Part shown: positions 36,953 to 45,265 of the stretch, in pieces
Layout of the letters: each line of letters opens with the position of its first letter
Numbering within the stretch: position 1 is the stretch's first letter
NCBI RefSeq assembly: GCF_017968885.1
Contig: NZ_CP072913.1
Coordinates: 4,510,001-4,574,000 of the forward strand
Length of the DNA stretch: 64,000 nt
Direction: 5' to 3'
Source: Pseudomonas sp. Tri1
Lineage (GTDB): Bacteria > Pseudomonadota > Gammaproteobacteria > Pseudomonadales > Pseudomonadaceae
Made by a program: the position numbers and the translations under genes
The notes under the pieces: generated by a model
The model's database searches: none
What the model was told of the DNA's origin: nothing
What the model saw: the letters and a program-made list of their open reading frames with translations, nothing else

Positions 36953-38191
36953 TTACCGCCCCGCCAACTCCATGATCATCCGTGACAACAGATAAATCCT
37001 TGGCGCCACGCTCTCGACTTCCGCGTATTCCTCAGGCGTATGAATGTTGCCCCCAACAATCCCAAATCCATCCAGGGTTGGTGTGCCGACGCCGGCTGAG
37101 AGGCTGGCATCCGCCGCGCCGCCACTGCCCTCTTCGGTGAGTTTGCGCCCCAGTTCGCCATAGATCCCCTGGGCCATGGCCATCAAACGATCCGACTCCG
37201 CCGTTTGCGGCATTGGCGGCAGGCCGCGTTTGAGGCTGGTGGTGACTTCAGTGTCGGCGATCAGTTTGTCCTGCGACACGCGGGCCAGGTCTTTTTCGAT
37301 GCGGTCGAATTCCTCCGGTACCGCTGCCCGAACATCGGCCTTGGCGCTGGCCCGGTCGGGGATCACGTTGGTCCGGTCGCCGGCCTGGAGCACGGTGAAG
37401 TTGATGGTGGTTTTCTTTTCCGCGTCGCCGAGCTTGCCCAGTTGCAGGATCTGATGCGCCGCTTCCATCGCCGCATTGCGTCCCAGTTCCGGCGCGACAC
37501 CGGCATGGGACGCCTTGCCCTTGACCTCCACCAACGCCGTGGCACTGCCCTTGCGCCAGACCACCAGCCCATCGGCCGGGCGCCCCGGTTCAAGGTTAAG
37601 GGTCACATCATGGGCCTTGGCGGTTTTCTTGATCAGGTCGGTGGCGGCGTCAGAACCGGTTTCTTCGCTGGCGTCGAGCAGGAAAGTGATCTGCGCGTAG
37701 TCCTTGAAGTCCAGGTTCTTGAGCACCTTCAACGCATAGATCCCGGCGACGATCCCGCCCTTGTCGTCCATCACTCCCGGGCCGTAGGCCCGGCCATCCT
37801 TGATATGGAAAGGCCGCTCGGCGGCCGAGCCTTCCTTGAACACCGTATCCATGTGCGCCATCAGCAGGATCTTCGCCTTTCCAGTACCTTTGAGGGTCGC
37901 CAGGATGTGCTGGGTGCCGTCCGAGTTGGGCACCTTTTCAATGGTAGCGCCCAACTTCTTCAATTCGTCGATGGCAATGTCACCGACCTGGGTCAACCCC
38001 GGTACATACCCGGAGCCGGAGTCGATATTCACCAGCCGCTCCAACAGCTTCAGGGCCTCGCCCTTGTACTGTTCGGCGTCGCTGAGGACTTGTTGATGGG
38101 GCTGCGCGAAAGCAACGGGGGCGAAGGCGCCGAGGGCCAGGCTCAGGCCGAGACTGACGGCCAGACGGGAGCGAAGAGGAGTAATCGTCAT
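36953..38191 (-). CDS. Secreted M20-family glutamate carboxypeptidase
   Basis: A 412-residue zinc peptidase of the carboxypeptidase G2 type that cuts C-terminal glutamate from folates or peptides. It has a signal peptide ending near AFAQ, the metal blocks LLMAHMDTVF (His112-type ligand), GRAYGPGVMDDKGG and SEETGSD, and the dimerisation-domain block GKASHAGVAPELGRNA. The start follows GGATG. It is a single gene between the PstS-OmpA gene and a diguanylate cyclase. Confidence 0.9.
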   Translation of the reverse strand: MTITPLRSRLAVSLGLSLALGAFAPVAFAQPHQQVLSDAEQYKGEALKLLERLVNIDSGSGYVPGLTQVGDIAIDELKKLGATIEKVPNSDGTQHILATLKGTGKAKILLMAHMDTVFKEGSAAERPFHIKDGRAYGPGVMDDKGGIVAGIYALKVLKNLDFKDYAQITFLLDASEETGSDAATDLIKKTAKAHDVTLNLEPGRPADGLVVWRKGSATALVEVKGKASHAGVAPELGRNAAMEAAHQILQLGKLGDAEKKTTINFTVLQAGDRTNVIPDRASAKADVRAAVPEEFDRIEKDLARVSQDKLIADTEVTTSLKRGLPPMPQTAESDRLMAMAQGIYGELGRKLTEEGSGGAADASLSAGVGTPTLDGFGIVGGNIHTPEEYAEVESVAPRIYLLSRMIMELAGR

Positions 38192-38283
38192 GGGTTCATC
38201 CTTGTTCCGTATCGAGAAAGTGCCTTGGGCACCCTACCCGACAATGAAACAAGGCTCTAGACCGAATGCGACCTCAAGTCACA

Positions 38284-39369
38284 TCAAAGAGGAACTGCCG
38301 GCTCCGTCGATACCTGCCGGGGGCGGTAACAAGTGACCCGATTGCGCCCGCCGGTCTTGGCCTCGTAGAGCGCCTGGTCGGCGTCATTGAGCCAATGGGT
38401 CGCATCGCCATAGTCCATGTTGAAGGCCGCCAAGCCAATGCTCAGACTCACCTTCAATGCCGGGTTCTGTTCGTAGCTGAGCGTCGCAAAGCGCTCGCGC
38501 AACCCGTCCATGGCCTGCACGGCGTTGTGAAGTGTCAGGTCCGGCAGAATCACACAGAACTCATCCCCGCCATAACGCCCGGCCACATCGGCAGTGCGAA
38601 GGTTTTGCTTGAGCATCTTGCCGAGCTGGCGCAGCACGATGTCGCCAGCCACATGGCCATAGGTGTCATTGATGGCTTTGAAATGATCGATGTCGATCAG
38701 CGCAATTGCGCCACGCCCTGCCCCGTCTTTCGGATGGCGCAGGCAACGCTGGAACTCCTCGTTGAGGCGGTCTTTCCAAGCACCATGATTGAGCAACCCG
38801 GTCAGGCTGTCGGTGCGACTCAGGGCCAGCAACTCGCGCTTTTGCCGGCCCAGGGCGTAGGCCTGGCGATAGCAGAACCAACCCAGCGCCATCGGGTACA
38901 GGCACAGCAGCGGCAAACAGGCGTAGAGCTGCGCCGGGCTGGTCATGGGCACGCTGGTCAGCGGGAAGATCATTTCGCCTACGACAACGCCTGCCACTTG
39001 GGCTACCCCCCCGATGAGCAGGAAACGCAGGCCGCCAATGGCGACGTTGTTCATCGCCATCATCGCTAGCGTGACGGCCGCAGGCAGCGGGTTGAACTGC
39101 ATCGCCGCGACCCAGAAGCCGCCCAGGGCCGCATCGATCAATAAATTTAAGTGTTCGGCGTGGTACGGCGCCGCGCAATGCCGGGCCCACCAATAGGACA
39201 AGTGTGGCCAGAGCAGGCCGTTGAACAACATGAATCCCCAGACCCACGGCGCCGGCTCGAGAGGGTAAAGGGCAGCACTTACCAACACCAACCCCAGCGT
39301 CAAGCCCAGGATGCGCGATATATAAAGCCTCCTGGCAAGCGTGCGTCCCTTTCGTCCCGTTTTTTGCAT
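38284..39369 (-). CDS. MASE2-GGDEF diguanylate cyclase
   Basis: A 361-residue membrane enzyme that makes cyclic di-GMP from two GTP. The N-terminal half (about 15-170) is a MASE2 sensor with about five membrane segments; the GGDEF domain follows. The active site GGDEF is at 267-271 and the inhibitory I-site RTAD at 258-261, so product feedback is expected. The architecture is that of AdrA/DgcC, which controls exopolysaccharide in enterics. No EAL domain is present. Confidence 0.93.
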   Translation of the reverse strand: MQKTGRKGRTLARRLYISRILGLTLGLVLVSAALYPLEPAPWVWGFMLFNGLLWPHLSYWWARHCAAPYHAEHLNLLIDAALGGFWVAAMQFNPLPAAVTLAMMAMNNVAIGGLRFLLIGGVAQVAGVVVGEMIFPLTSVPMTSPAQLYACLPLLCLYPMALGWFCYRQAYALGRQKRELLALSRTDSLTGLLNHGAWKDRLNEEFQRCLRHPKDGAGRGAIALIDIDHFKAINDTYGHVAGDIVLRQLGKMLKQNLRTADVAGRYGGDEFCVILPDLTLHNAVQAMDGLRERFATLSYEQNPALKVSLSIGLAAFNMDYGDATHWLNDADQALYEAKTGGRNRVTCYRPRQVSTEPAVPL

Positions 39370-39551
39370 AGAGACCTCTGCATCGCGGGTTTCCCGAGTT
39401 TTTCAGGGAGGGGATGCCTGGAGTCTATCAGGGCACCATCAAATAGCCACCATCAATGAAGGGGTATTTATTCTCTTCCGAATGCCGGGCTCGGCGCGGA
39501 TTTTGGCTATACCTGACAAGGGCAATCAGCGAACCACCCGAAAGGAGATCC

Positions 39552-41003
39552 ATGGGCAGTTATCAGGTGTTGATCATCGGCAGTGGATTTGGAGGCCAGT
39601 GCGCGGCGGTCAATCTGCTCAAGGAAGGCATTGAGGATTTCCAGTTGCTTGAGCGCCGGGATTTTTTCGGCGGCACCTGGTGCCAGAACACCTACCCCGG
39701 CGCGGCGGTGGATGTGCCGTCGCCCTTGTATTCGCTGTCGTTCGCCGCTTACGACTGGAGCCGGATGTTCGCTACACAAGAGGAACTGCACCGCTACACC
39801 CAACACGTAATCGAACGCTTCCAGTTGCGGGACAAAGTGCAGTTGGGGGCGAATGTCGAGCGAGTGGAATGGGATGACAACGCCAGGCAATGGCTTGTCC
39901 AGACTACCAAGGGCATCTACCGGTCGCAGTTCCTGATCAACGCCACCGGTCCCCTCAGCCAACCGGTGATCCCAGCGTTCGAAGGCCGGGAACGTTTCAA
40001 GGGCAAGACCTTTCACACCAATCATTGGGAGCATACCTACGACTATCGCCACAGGCGCGTGGCCATTGTCGGCAGTGGTGCCAGCGCCGCCCAGGTGATC
40101 CCGGCCATTGCCCCGGACGTCGAACACCTGCACGTGTTCCAGCGCACACCCCACTGGGTATTGTCACGCCCCGACCGCGCCTTCAACCGCTTCGAGCGCG
40201 GATTACTGCGCCTGGCACCGCTGCGCACGCTATTGCGTTGGTCGATCTATTGGCTGTTCGAAACCCGGGTGATCGCCTTCAAGTATTCACGGCCGGCGGT
40301 ACGCCTGGTCCAGCGCCAGGCCTTGAAGCTGCTGGAGCGCCAAGTGCCGGACCCGGTCCTGCGGCGCCGCTTGACCCCCGACTACCTGATCGGCTGCAAG
40401 CGCGTGATCCTGTCCAATACGCTGTACCCGGCCCTGTGCCGCGCCAATGTCAGCGTGCATGGCCAGGAAGAAGGCATCGCCGCCCTCGACGAAACCGGCA
40501 TCCTCACCCGGGACGGCCAGCACATCGAGCTGGACCTGATCATCTGGTCCACCGGCTTCGATGCCACCGACGGGGTGATTTCCTACCCCGTGACCGGCAA
40601 GCACGGTACCCGGCTTCACGACGTCTGGGCCCAGTACCCCCGCGCCTATCTGGGTACCAGCCTGCCGGACTTCCCCAACCTGTTTATTGTCACCGGGCCC
40701 AACACCGGCATCGGCCACACCTCGGCGCTGTTCATCATAGAGTCGCAGATGAACTACATACTGGACTGTATTCGCACCCTGAACCGGCGAAACCTGCGTA
40801 GCATCGAAGTGCAGCCAGCGGCCGAACAGCGCTACACCGAGATGATCCATCGGGAAATGCAGCGCACCGTATGGAAGTCCGGCGGGTGCCATAGCTGGTA
40901 TCAAAGCAAAAGCGGCCATGTCATCGCGATGTTCCCCGGCTTCAGCTTCACTTATCACCGCCTGACCCGTCGGCTCAGGCTGGACGATCACATTCTGTCG
41001 TGA
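39552..41003 (+). CDS. Baeyer-Villiger-type flavin monooxygenase
   Basis: A 483-residue FAD/NADPH enzyme. The FAD site GSGFGG is near residues 10-15 and the NADPH site VGSGASAAQ further in. The Baeyer-Villiger fingerprint FxGxxxHxxxW is exact at 149-159 (FKGKTFHTNHW), though the next residue is Glu rather than the usual Pro or Asp. Such enzymes turn ketones into esters or lactones. The start at 39552 follows AAAGGAG. It is 17 bases upstream of an alpha/beta hydrolase gene, a likely partner for cleaving the ester. Confidence 0.9.
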   Translation: MGSYQVLIIGSGFGGQCAAVNLLKEGIEDFQLLERRDFFGGTWCQNTYPGAAVDVPSPLYSLSFAAYDWSRMFATQEELHRYTQHVIERFQLRDKVQLGANVERVEWDDNARQWLVQTTKGIYRSQFLINATGPLSQPVIPAFEGRERFKGKTFHTNHWEHTYDYRHRRVAIVGSGASAAQVIPAIAPDVEHLHVFQRTPHWVLSRPDRAFNRFERGLLRLAPLRTLLRWSIYWLFETRVIAFKYSRPAVRLVQRQALKLLERQVPDPVLRRRLTPDYLIGCKRVILSNTLYPALCRANVSVHGQEEGIAALDETGILTRDGQHIELDLIIWSTGFDATDGVISYPVTGKHGTRLHDVWAQYPRAYLGTSLPDFPNLFIVTGPNTGIGHTSALFIIESQMNYILDCIRTLNRRNLRSIEVQPAAEQRYTEMIHREMQRTVWKSGGCHSWYQSKSGHVIAMFPGFSFTYHRLTRRLRLDDHILS

Positions 41004-41020
41004 CCCATGGAGGGCAAAAT

Positions 41021-41950
41021 ATGCTGGTGTTGTGGATAATTCTTGCCGTGCTTATCGCCTGGAGCTGGTTGACGTATCCAGCCATTGGCCAGGTGCTGTA
41101 CGACACGAGCATGGCCTTGGAGGCACGTCTCTACCGGTTGCGCAAAATCAACGTACCGATCAGCGAGATGACCGTATCGACCTGGCAAGGCGGGCCTTAT
41201 GAAGCATCCGGCAGCATCCTGATGCTCCACGGCTATAGCGGCGACAAAGACCTCTGGCTGCGCGTTGCCCGGCATTTTGTCGGTGCCTATCGGGTGGTGA
41301 TCCCCGACCTGGCCGGTCATGGCGAAACCGGCTTCAAGGCCGGTGGCGGCTATGACATCCCGACCCAGGCCCGGCGGGTGATCGAGTTGCTCGACGCCTG
41401 CGGCCTGGACAAAGTCCATGTGATCGGCAACTCCATGGGCGGGCATCTCGCGGCATGGCTGGCGGCCACTTCGCCTGAACGGGTACTGACCCTGGCGCTG
41501 CTCGATCCGGCTGGCGTCACTTCGCCCCAACCCAGCGACATGGATCGTCAACTGGCCGCCGGCCGCAACCCATCCCTGGTGCACTCGCGGGAGGAATTCG
41601 CGCCGTTCTACGCAATGACCATGGCCTCGCCGCCCTGGGTCCCGGGCATGGTGATGGCGGCGGTTGCCGAGCGCTATGTGCAACATCGCGAAGAACTGGC
41701 GGAGATCTACGCCGATTTTCGCGCCAGCCCTCCGATGGAGCCACGCCTGGCCGACATCCGCGCACCCTCGCTGTTGCTCTGGGGTCGCCAGGACCGGGTG
41801 ATCGACGTCAGCAGCGTGCCAGTGTGGAGCAAGGGCATCGCGGATTTGCGGGTGGAAATCTGGGACGGGGTCGGTCATCTGCCCATGATTGAAAAACCCG
41901 GGAAAACAGCAGCGCTGTATCAGGAATTTCTCAAGGGACTGGGGCAGTGA
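41021..41950 (+). CDS. Alpha/beta hydrolase with an N-terminal membrane anchor
   Basis: A 309-residue hydrolase. The nucleophile elbow GNSMGG has Ser138; the oxyanion block is MLHGYSGDK, and the acid and base blocks are WGRQDRVID and GVGHLPMIE. A hydrophobic N-terminus (MLVLWIILAVLIAWSWL) predicts membrane attachment. The ATG follows GGAGGG. It lies 17 bases after the monooxygenase and is probably in the same operon, hydrolysing its ester product. Confidence 0.9.
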   Translation: MLVLWIILAVLIAWSWLTYPAIGQVLYDTSMALEARLYRLRKINVPISEMTVSTWQGGPYEASGSILMLHGYSGDKDLWLRVARHFVGAYRVVIPDLAGHGETGFKAGGGYDIPTQARRVIELLDACGLDKVHVIGNSMGGHLAAWLAATSPERVLTLALLDPAGVTSPQPSDMDRQLAAGRNPSLVHSREEFAPFYAMTMASPPWVPGMVMAAVAERYVQHREELAEIYADFRASPPMEPRLADIRAPSLLLWGRQDRVIDVSSVPVWSKGIADLRVEIWDGVGHLPMIEKPGKTAALYQEFLKGLGQ

Positions 41951-42098
41951 GCGGATGCCTCGCCACATGGCATTGGACCATGTGGGGGGTATCAGTCCCT
42001 GGCAGAATGAAGTCCTGAAGATTCTTCGTTTGTCGGCACTGGCGAAGGCTGCGATCTTTCGTTCAACTTTCCCACAGCCCAAACCAGGAACTCTCACC

Positions 42099-43475
42099 AT
42101 GAGCTTCGTCAGTCCCGACCTGATCCGCCAACGCTTTTCCAAAGCGATGTCCGACATGTACCGCGACGAGGTGCCGCTCTACGGCGCGTTGATGAATCTG
42201 GTGGAGCAAACCAATGCCCAGGTGCTGGGCAAAGACCCACAACTGGCCGAACACCTGCGCAGCACCGGCGAACTCCAGCGCCTGGACCTGGAACGCCACG
42301 GTGCTATCCGCGTCGGCACTGCCGCGGAACTGGCCACCCTCGGGCGGCTGTTCGCGGTGATGGGTATGCAGCCCGTGGGCTATTACGACCTCACACCGGC
42401 TGGGGTGCCGGTGCATTCCACGGCATTTCGCGCCGTGCATGAAAGTGCCTTGCAGGTCAGCCCGTTCCGAGTATTCACCTCACTGCTGCGCCTGGAACTG
42501 ATCGAAAACACCGAACTTCGGGCCTTTGCCGAATCGGTGCTGGATAAGCGCCAGATCTTTACCCCCACCGCCCTTCAGCTTATCGATCTCGCCGAACGCC
42601 AGGGCGGTCTGACGGAGCCGCAGGCCGAGGATTTCGTCCTACAGGCCCTGGAGACGTTTCGCTGGCACCACAGCGCCACTGTCACGGCCGAGCAGTACCG
42701 GCAATTGAGCGCCCAACATCGTTTGATCGCCGACGTGGTGGCCTTCAAGGGCCCGCACATCAATCACCTGACGCCACGTACTCTGGACATCGACATCGTC
42801 CAGGCGCAGATGCCCGTGCACGGCATCACGCCCAAAGCAGTGATCGAAGGCCCACCCCGCCGTCATTGCCCGATCCTGCTGCGCCAGACCAGTTTCAAGG
42901 CGCTCGACGAGCCCGTCAGCTTCACCGACCAGGCGCAATCCCAAGGCAGCCACAGCGCCCGCTTTGGTGAAATCGAGCAACGCGGTGCCGCCCTCACGCC
43001 CAAAGGGCGAGCGCTCTACGATCAATTGCTGAACGCCGCCCGGGATGCGCTGGGGGAGTTCCCCAACGAAGCCAACGCCGAGCGCTACAACACGCTGATG
43101 AGCCAACACTTTGCCCAATTCCCTGACACCCACGATGAACTGCGGCGTCAGGCACTGGCGTACTTCCGTTATTTCGTGACGCCAAAGGGTCTCGGCGCCA
43201 AGGGCACTCTTGAGCAAACGGCCTCGCTGGAGCACCTGCTGGAGCAGCAATACCTGCGTGCCGAACCCTTGGTGTACGAAGATTTCCTGCCGGTCAGCGC
43301 CGCCGGCATCTTCCAGTCGAACCTTGGCGATGCCGCCCAGAGTCACTACGCCGGGCAGTCCAATCGCCAGGCTTTTGAAGAAGCATTGGGGCGCGCAACC
43401 ATTGATGAGTTGGGGCTGTATGCCGAGACGCAGCAGCGCTCCATTGATGAATGCAGGGCTGCGTTGGGCGTGTAG
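42099..43475 (+). CDS. 2-oxoadipate dioxygenase/decarboxylase, HglS type (DUF1338)
   Basis: A 458-residue member of the DUF1338/YdcJ family. The Pseudomonas enzyme HglS turns 2-oxoadipate into D-2-hydroxyglutarate in D-lysine breakdown, using a VOC-like metal site. Here the block ERHGAIRVGT offers His67 and Arg71, and FKGPHINHLTPRTLDID and ARFGEIEQRGA offer further His and Glu ligands. The start at 42099 follows CCAGGAACTCTCACC. No other lysine-degradation gene is adjacent. The assignment rests on overall family recognition. Confidence 0.85.
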   Translation: MSFVSPDLIRQRFSKAMSDMYRDEVPLYGALMNLVEQTNAQVLGKDPQLAEHLRSTGELQRLDLERHGAIRVGTAAELATLGRLFAVMGMQPVGYYDLTPAGVPVHSTAFRAVHESALQVSPFRVFTSLLRLELIENTELRAFAESVLDKRQIFTPTALQLIDLAERQGGLTEPQAEDFVLQALETFRWHHSATVTAEQYRQLSAQHRLIADVVAFKGPHINHLTPRTLDIDIVQAQMPVHGITPKAVIEGPPRRHCPILLRQTSFKALDEPVSFTDQAQSQGSHSARFGEIEQRGAALTPKGRALYDQLLNAARDALGEFPNEANAERYNTLMSQHFAQFPDTHDELRRQALAYFRYFVTPKGLGAKGTLEQTASLEHLLEQQYLRAEPLVYEDFLPVSAAGIFQSNLGDAAQSHYAGQSNRQAFEEALGRATIDELGLYAETQQRSIDECRAALGV

Positions 43476-43665
43476 GAAGTTGCTCTAGGAACCTGACGCG
43501 AAGCTTGGCCCATCAAGCCGTTACGCCGGGGGGCGGCGGCGCCAGCCCCTTGCGCAGGAGAGTGCGCGGCACTGGGCGGTGTCATGTGCAGATTGCGCGG
43601 TGCCCGAGGCTGTAACTCATGAACCAAAAACATAACCCATTGAACTGTATTATTTTTTTATTGAA

Positions 43666-43681
43666 TGGCATAGCTCTTGAT
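43666..43681 (+). promoter_or_regulatory. Weak candidate sigma54 promoter for hcp
   Basis: TGGCATAGCTCTTGAT fits the -24/-12 pattern TGGCAC-N5-TTGC with mismatches, including GA instead of GC at -12. It lies about 70 bases before the hcp start in an AT-rich stretch. Sigma54 control of hcp genes is known in related bacteria. Confidence 0.25.
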
Positions 43682-43749
43682 AACCGTCAGGCCACCTCGG
43701 GACGACGACCGTCCCAGGCCCTTTAGTTATCCAGGAAGGAGAGCATCCA

Positions 43750-44268
43750 TTGGCTACCCCCGCGTATATGATCATCAAAGGCATCAAACAAGGTCTGATC
43801 ACAGCTGGCGCGTTTACGGCCGACTCGGTAGGCAATATCTATCAGGAAGGTCGTGAGGACAAAATCATGGTGCAAGGCTTCCAGCACCAAGTGACCGTCC
43901 CGCGCGATCCTCAATCCGGCCAGCCAACCGGCCAACGCGTGCATCACCCCCTCGTCATCACAAAAGTCTTCGACAAGGCCACGCCGCTGCTGCAGGCAGC
44001 CCTCACCAGCGGTGAATGCCTGGAAGAAATTGTGATTCATTGGTTCCGGACTTCAGCGGCGGGGACCCAGGAACACTACTTCACCACCACACTGTTTGAC
44101 GCGATCATTGTCGAAATCAAGGACTACATGTTCAACTGCCAGGACCCGGCGAACGCGCACTTCACCCATCTGGAAGATGTGCACTTCTCATATCGCAAGA
44201 TCACCTGGAATCACGAAGTCTGCGGCACGATGGGTGCCGATGACTGGCGTGTACCGGTCGCTGGTTAA
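43750..44268 (+). CDS. hcp: Orphan type VI secretion tube protein Hcp
   Basis: A 172-residue Hcp-family protein, which stacks as hexamers in the T6SS tube and can carry effectors. Typical blocks are ATPAYMIIKGIKQG at the N-terminus, GFQHQVTVPRD, HHPLVITKVFDKATP and EDVHFSYRKITWNHE. It starts with TTG at 43750, behind AAGGAG; no in-frame ATG is available before the conserved start. No other T6SS gene is in the window, so it must work with an apparatus encoded elsewhere. The last 20 residues (CGTMGADDWRVPVAG) fit the family. Confidence 0.92.
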   Translation: MATPAYMIIKGIKQGLITAGAFTADSVGNIYQEGREDKIMVQGFQHQVTVPRDPQSGQPTGQRVHHPLVITKVFDKATPLLQAALTSGECLEEIVIHWFRTSAAGTQEHYFTTTLFDAIIVEIKDYMFNCQDPANAHFTHLEDVHFSYRKITWNHEVCGTMGADDWRVPVAG

Positions 44269-44282
44269 GTCCGGGACAACCG

Positions 44283-44321
44283 TCAATGCACCGGCCAGGT
44301 CTGCTGGCCGATGTGCATTGA
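44283..44321 (+). terminator. Long hairpin downstream of hcp
   Basis: TCAATGCAC (44283-44291) pairs with GTGCATTGA (44313-44321), with an inner CGGCCAG/CTGGCCG stem separated by a small bulge. It begins 15 bases after the hcp stop. There is no T tract, but the stem is long enough to be an mRNA end. Confidence 0.55.
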
Positions 44322-44511
44322 AGTGAATGGGAGTGATTGACTCCGAGAAGGTGTTCGCCCAGTGCGGCGGCCTCGGCATTCCATGCACTGGTAAAGAGCC
44401 TGACACTGGGCGAACGGGCACAATAATAGTGGAACTCGCAGAATATTGCCGCGAGTTCTTTTAAATAATTATTTATCCACAGCCGTCGTTATTGATGACT
44501 GGTCAATAACG

Positions 44512-44601
44512 GTGGCGCGGGCGCTTGCTCCCGCTGGGCTGCAAAGCAGCCTTAAAAGAACGGCCGCTGCGCGACCTGGTGGGAGCAAGCGCCCTCGCCA
44601 C
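44512..44601. repeat. Second-type REP pair
   Basis: GTGGCGCGGGCGCTTGCTCC and, inverted, GGGAGCAAGCGCCCTCGCCAC-type arms enclose a 45-base centre with its own GGCTGCAAAGCAGCC hairpin. The arm sequence (GTGGCG...) differs from the GTGGGAGCGAGC family found elsewhere in the window. About 90 bases. Confidence 0.8.
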
Positions 44602-44752
44602 AGGTTTTTTGGGTCAACTTCTAATTTGTATTAATAGCTGTACAAGCCGTTATACAAAACTACAGGCAAGTACAAAAACATATCAGCCGATAGGTGACAC
44701 GTTATGGCAAGTTAAACGGTCATTAACATACCCGTTTTAATACCGCTCTGGC

Positions 44753-44926
44753 TCAACCACGCCGTCCGGTTTTTTGCGCATCGGTATCGCCCGCTTCGGG
44801 GTCGCCTTGCTGCTGTTTGCGCTTGGCCGGGTCGTTTGGGCGCAAGGCGTCGTTATCGCGCTCCACCTCTCCAGGCATCGCCGGTTCATCAGGGTTCTGC
44901 GGCGTTTGATCGGGACTGTGCTTCAT
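44753..44926 (-). CDS. Very small hydrophilic protein, 57 residues
   Basis: A reading frame from the ATG at 44924-44926 to TGA at 44753-44755, behind AAGGAGTTCGCC. The product begins MKHSPDQTPQNPDEPAMPG and ends QKTGRRG. It is extremely polar (many Asp, Pro, Gln, Lys) and likely unfolded. I recognise no family. It is 31 bases downstream of the 80-residue gene at 44958 on the same strand. Confidence 0.65.
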   Translation of the reverse strand: MKHSPDQTPQNPDEPAMPGEVERDNDALRPNDPAKRKQQQGDPEAGDTDAQKTGRRG

Positions 44927-44957
44927 GGCGAACTCCTTGCGTTTTCAGGCCTGGACT

Positions 44958-45200
44958 TCAGGCATCAGGGTCAGCGACTTCTTCTGCGACATTGGCATCC
45001 GGCGAGCGCTGGTGCAGTTGCTCGGCCTTGGCCTTGAGTGTCTGCCACTGCGCCAGGTCGATAGCGCCCTGGCCGAACAGATCGTTGGCCAGCTGCATCA
45101 GCTCGGTGAAATGAACATCGGGGGACTGTTGCCAATAGGTCTTGTCGTCGAACAGCCGCTGCCAATCGGCCAGCGACGGAGGTTTAAGGTCATCGCTCAT
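44958..45200 (-). CDS. Hypothetical helical protein, 80 residues
   Basis: Starts at 45200 (MSDDLKPPSLADWQRLF) behind CGCAGGAG. It is soluble, acidic, with two or three predicted amphipathic helices (TELMQLANDLFGQG, LAQWQTLKAKAEQLHQ). No known motif was recognised. The longer frame to 45335 overlaps unrelated upstream sequence and lacks a ribosome binding site. It probably shares a transcript with the 57-residue gene. Confidence 0.65.
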   Translation of the reverse strand: MSDDLKPPSLADWQRLFDDKTYWQQSPDVHFTELMQLANDLFGQGAIDLAQWQTLKAKAEQLHQRSPDANVAEEVADPDA

Positions 45201-45265
45201 GACGGACTCCTGCGAGGCATTCATAAGGTATGAGGGCTGACGTTCCCGGGGAGTTCCGGTAATTC

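Larger units (their letters stand above)
44269..44752. other. Gene-free region after hcp
   Basis: 484 bases. It holds a hairpin at 44283-44321, a REP-like pair at 44512-44601, a single DnaA-box match TTATCCACA (44473-44481) that is probably chance, and an AT-rich stretch (44602-44750) with three TACAA-type repeats. I find no protein here with a ribosome binding site. The hcp gene and REP pair may mark a site of past insertions. Confidence 0.55.

Noticed and set aside
44473..44481. Perfect DnaA box TTATCCACA
   Set aside because: A single copy without an AT-rich unwinding region or replication genes nearby is not an origin.
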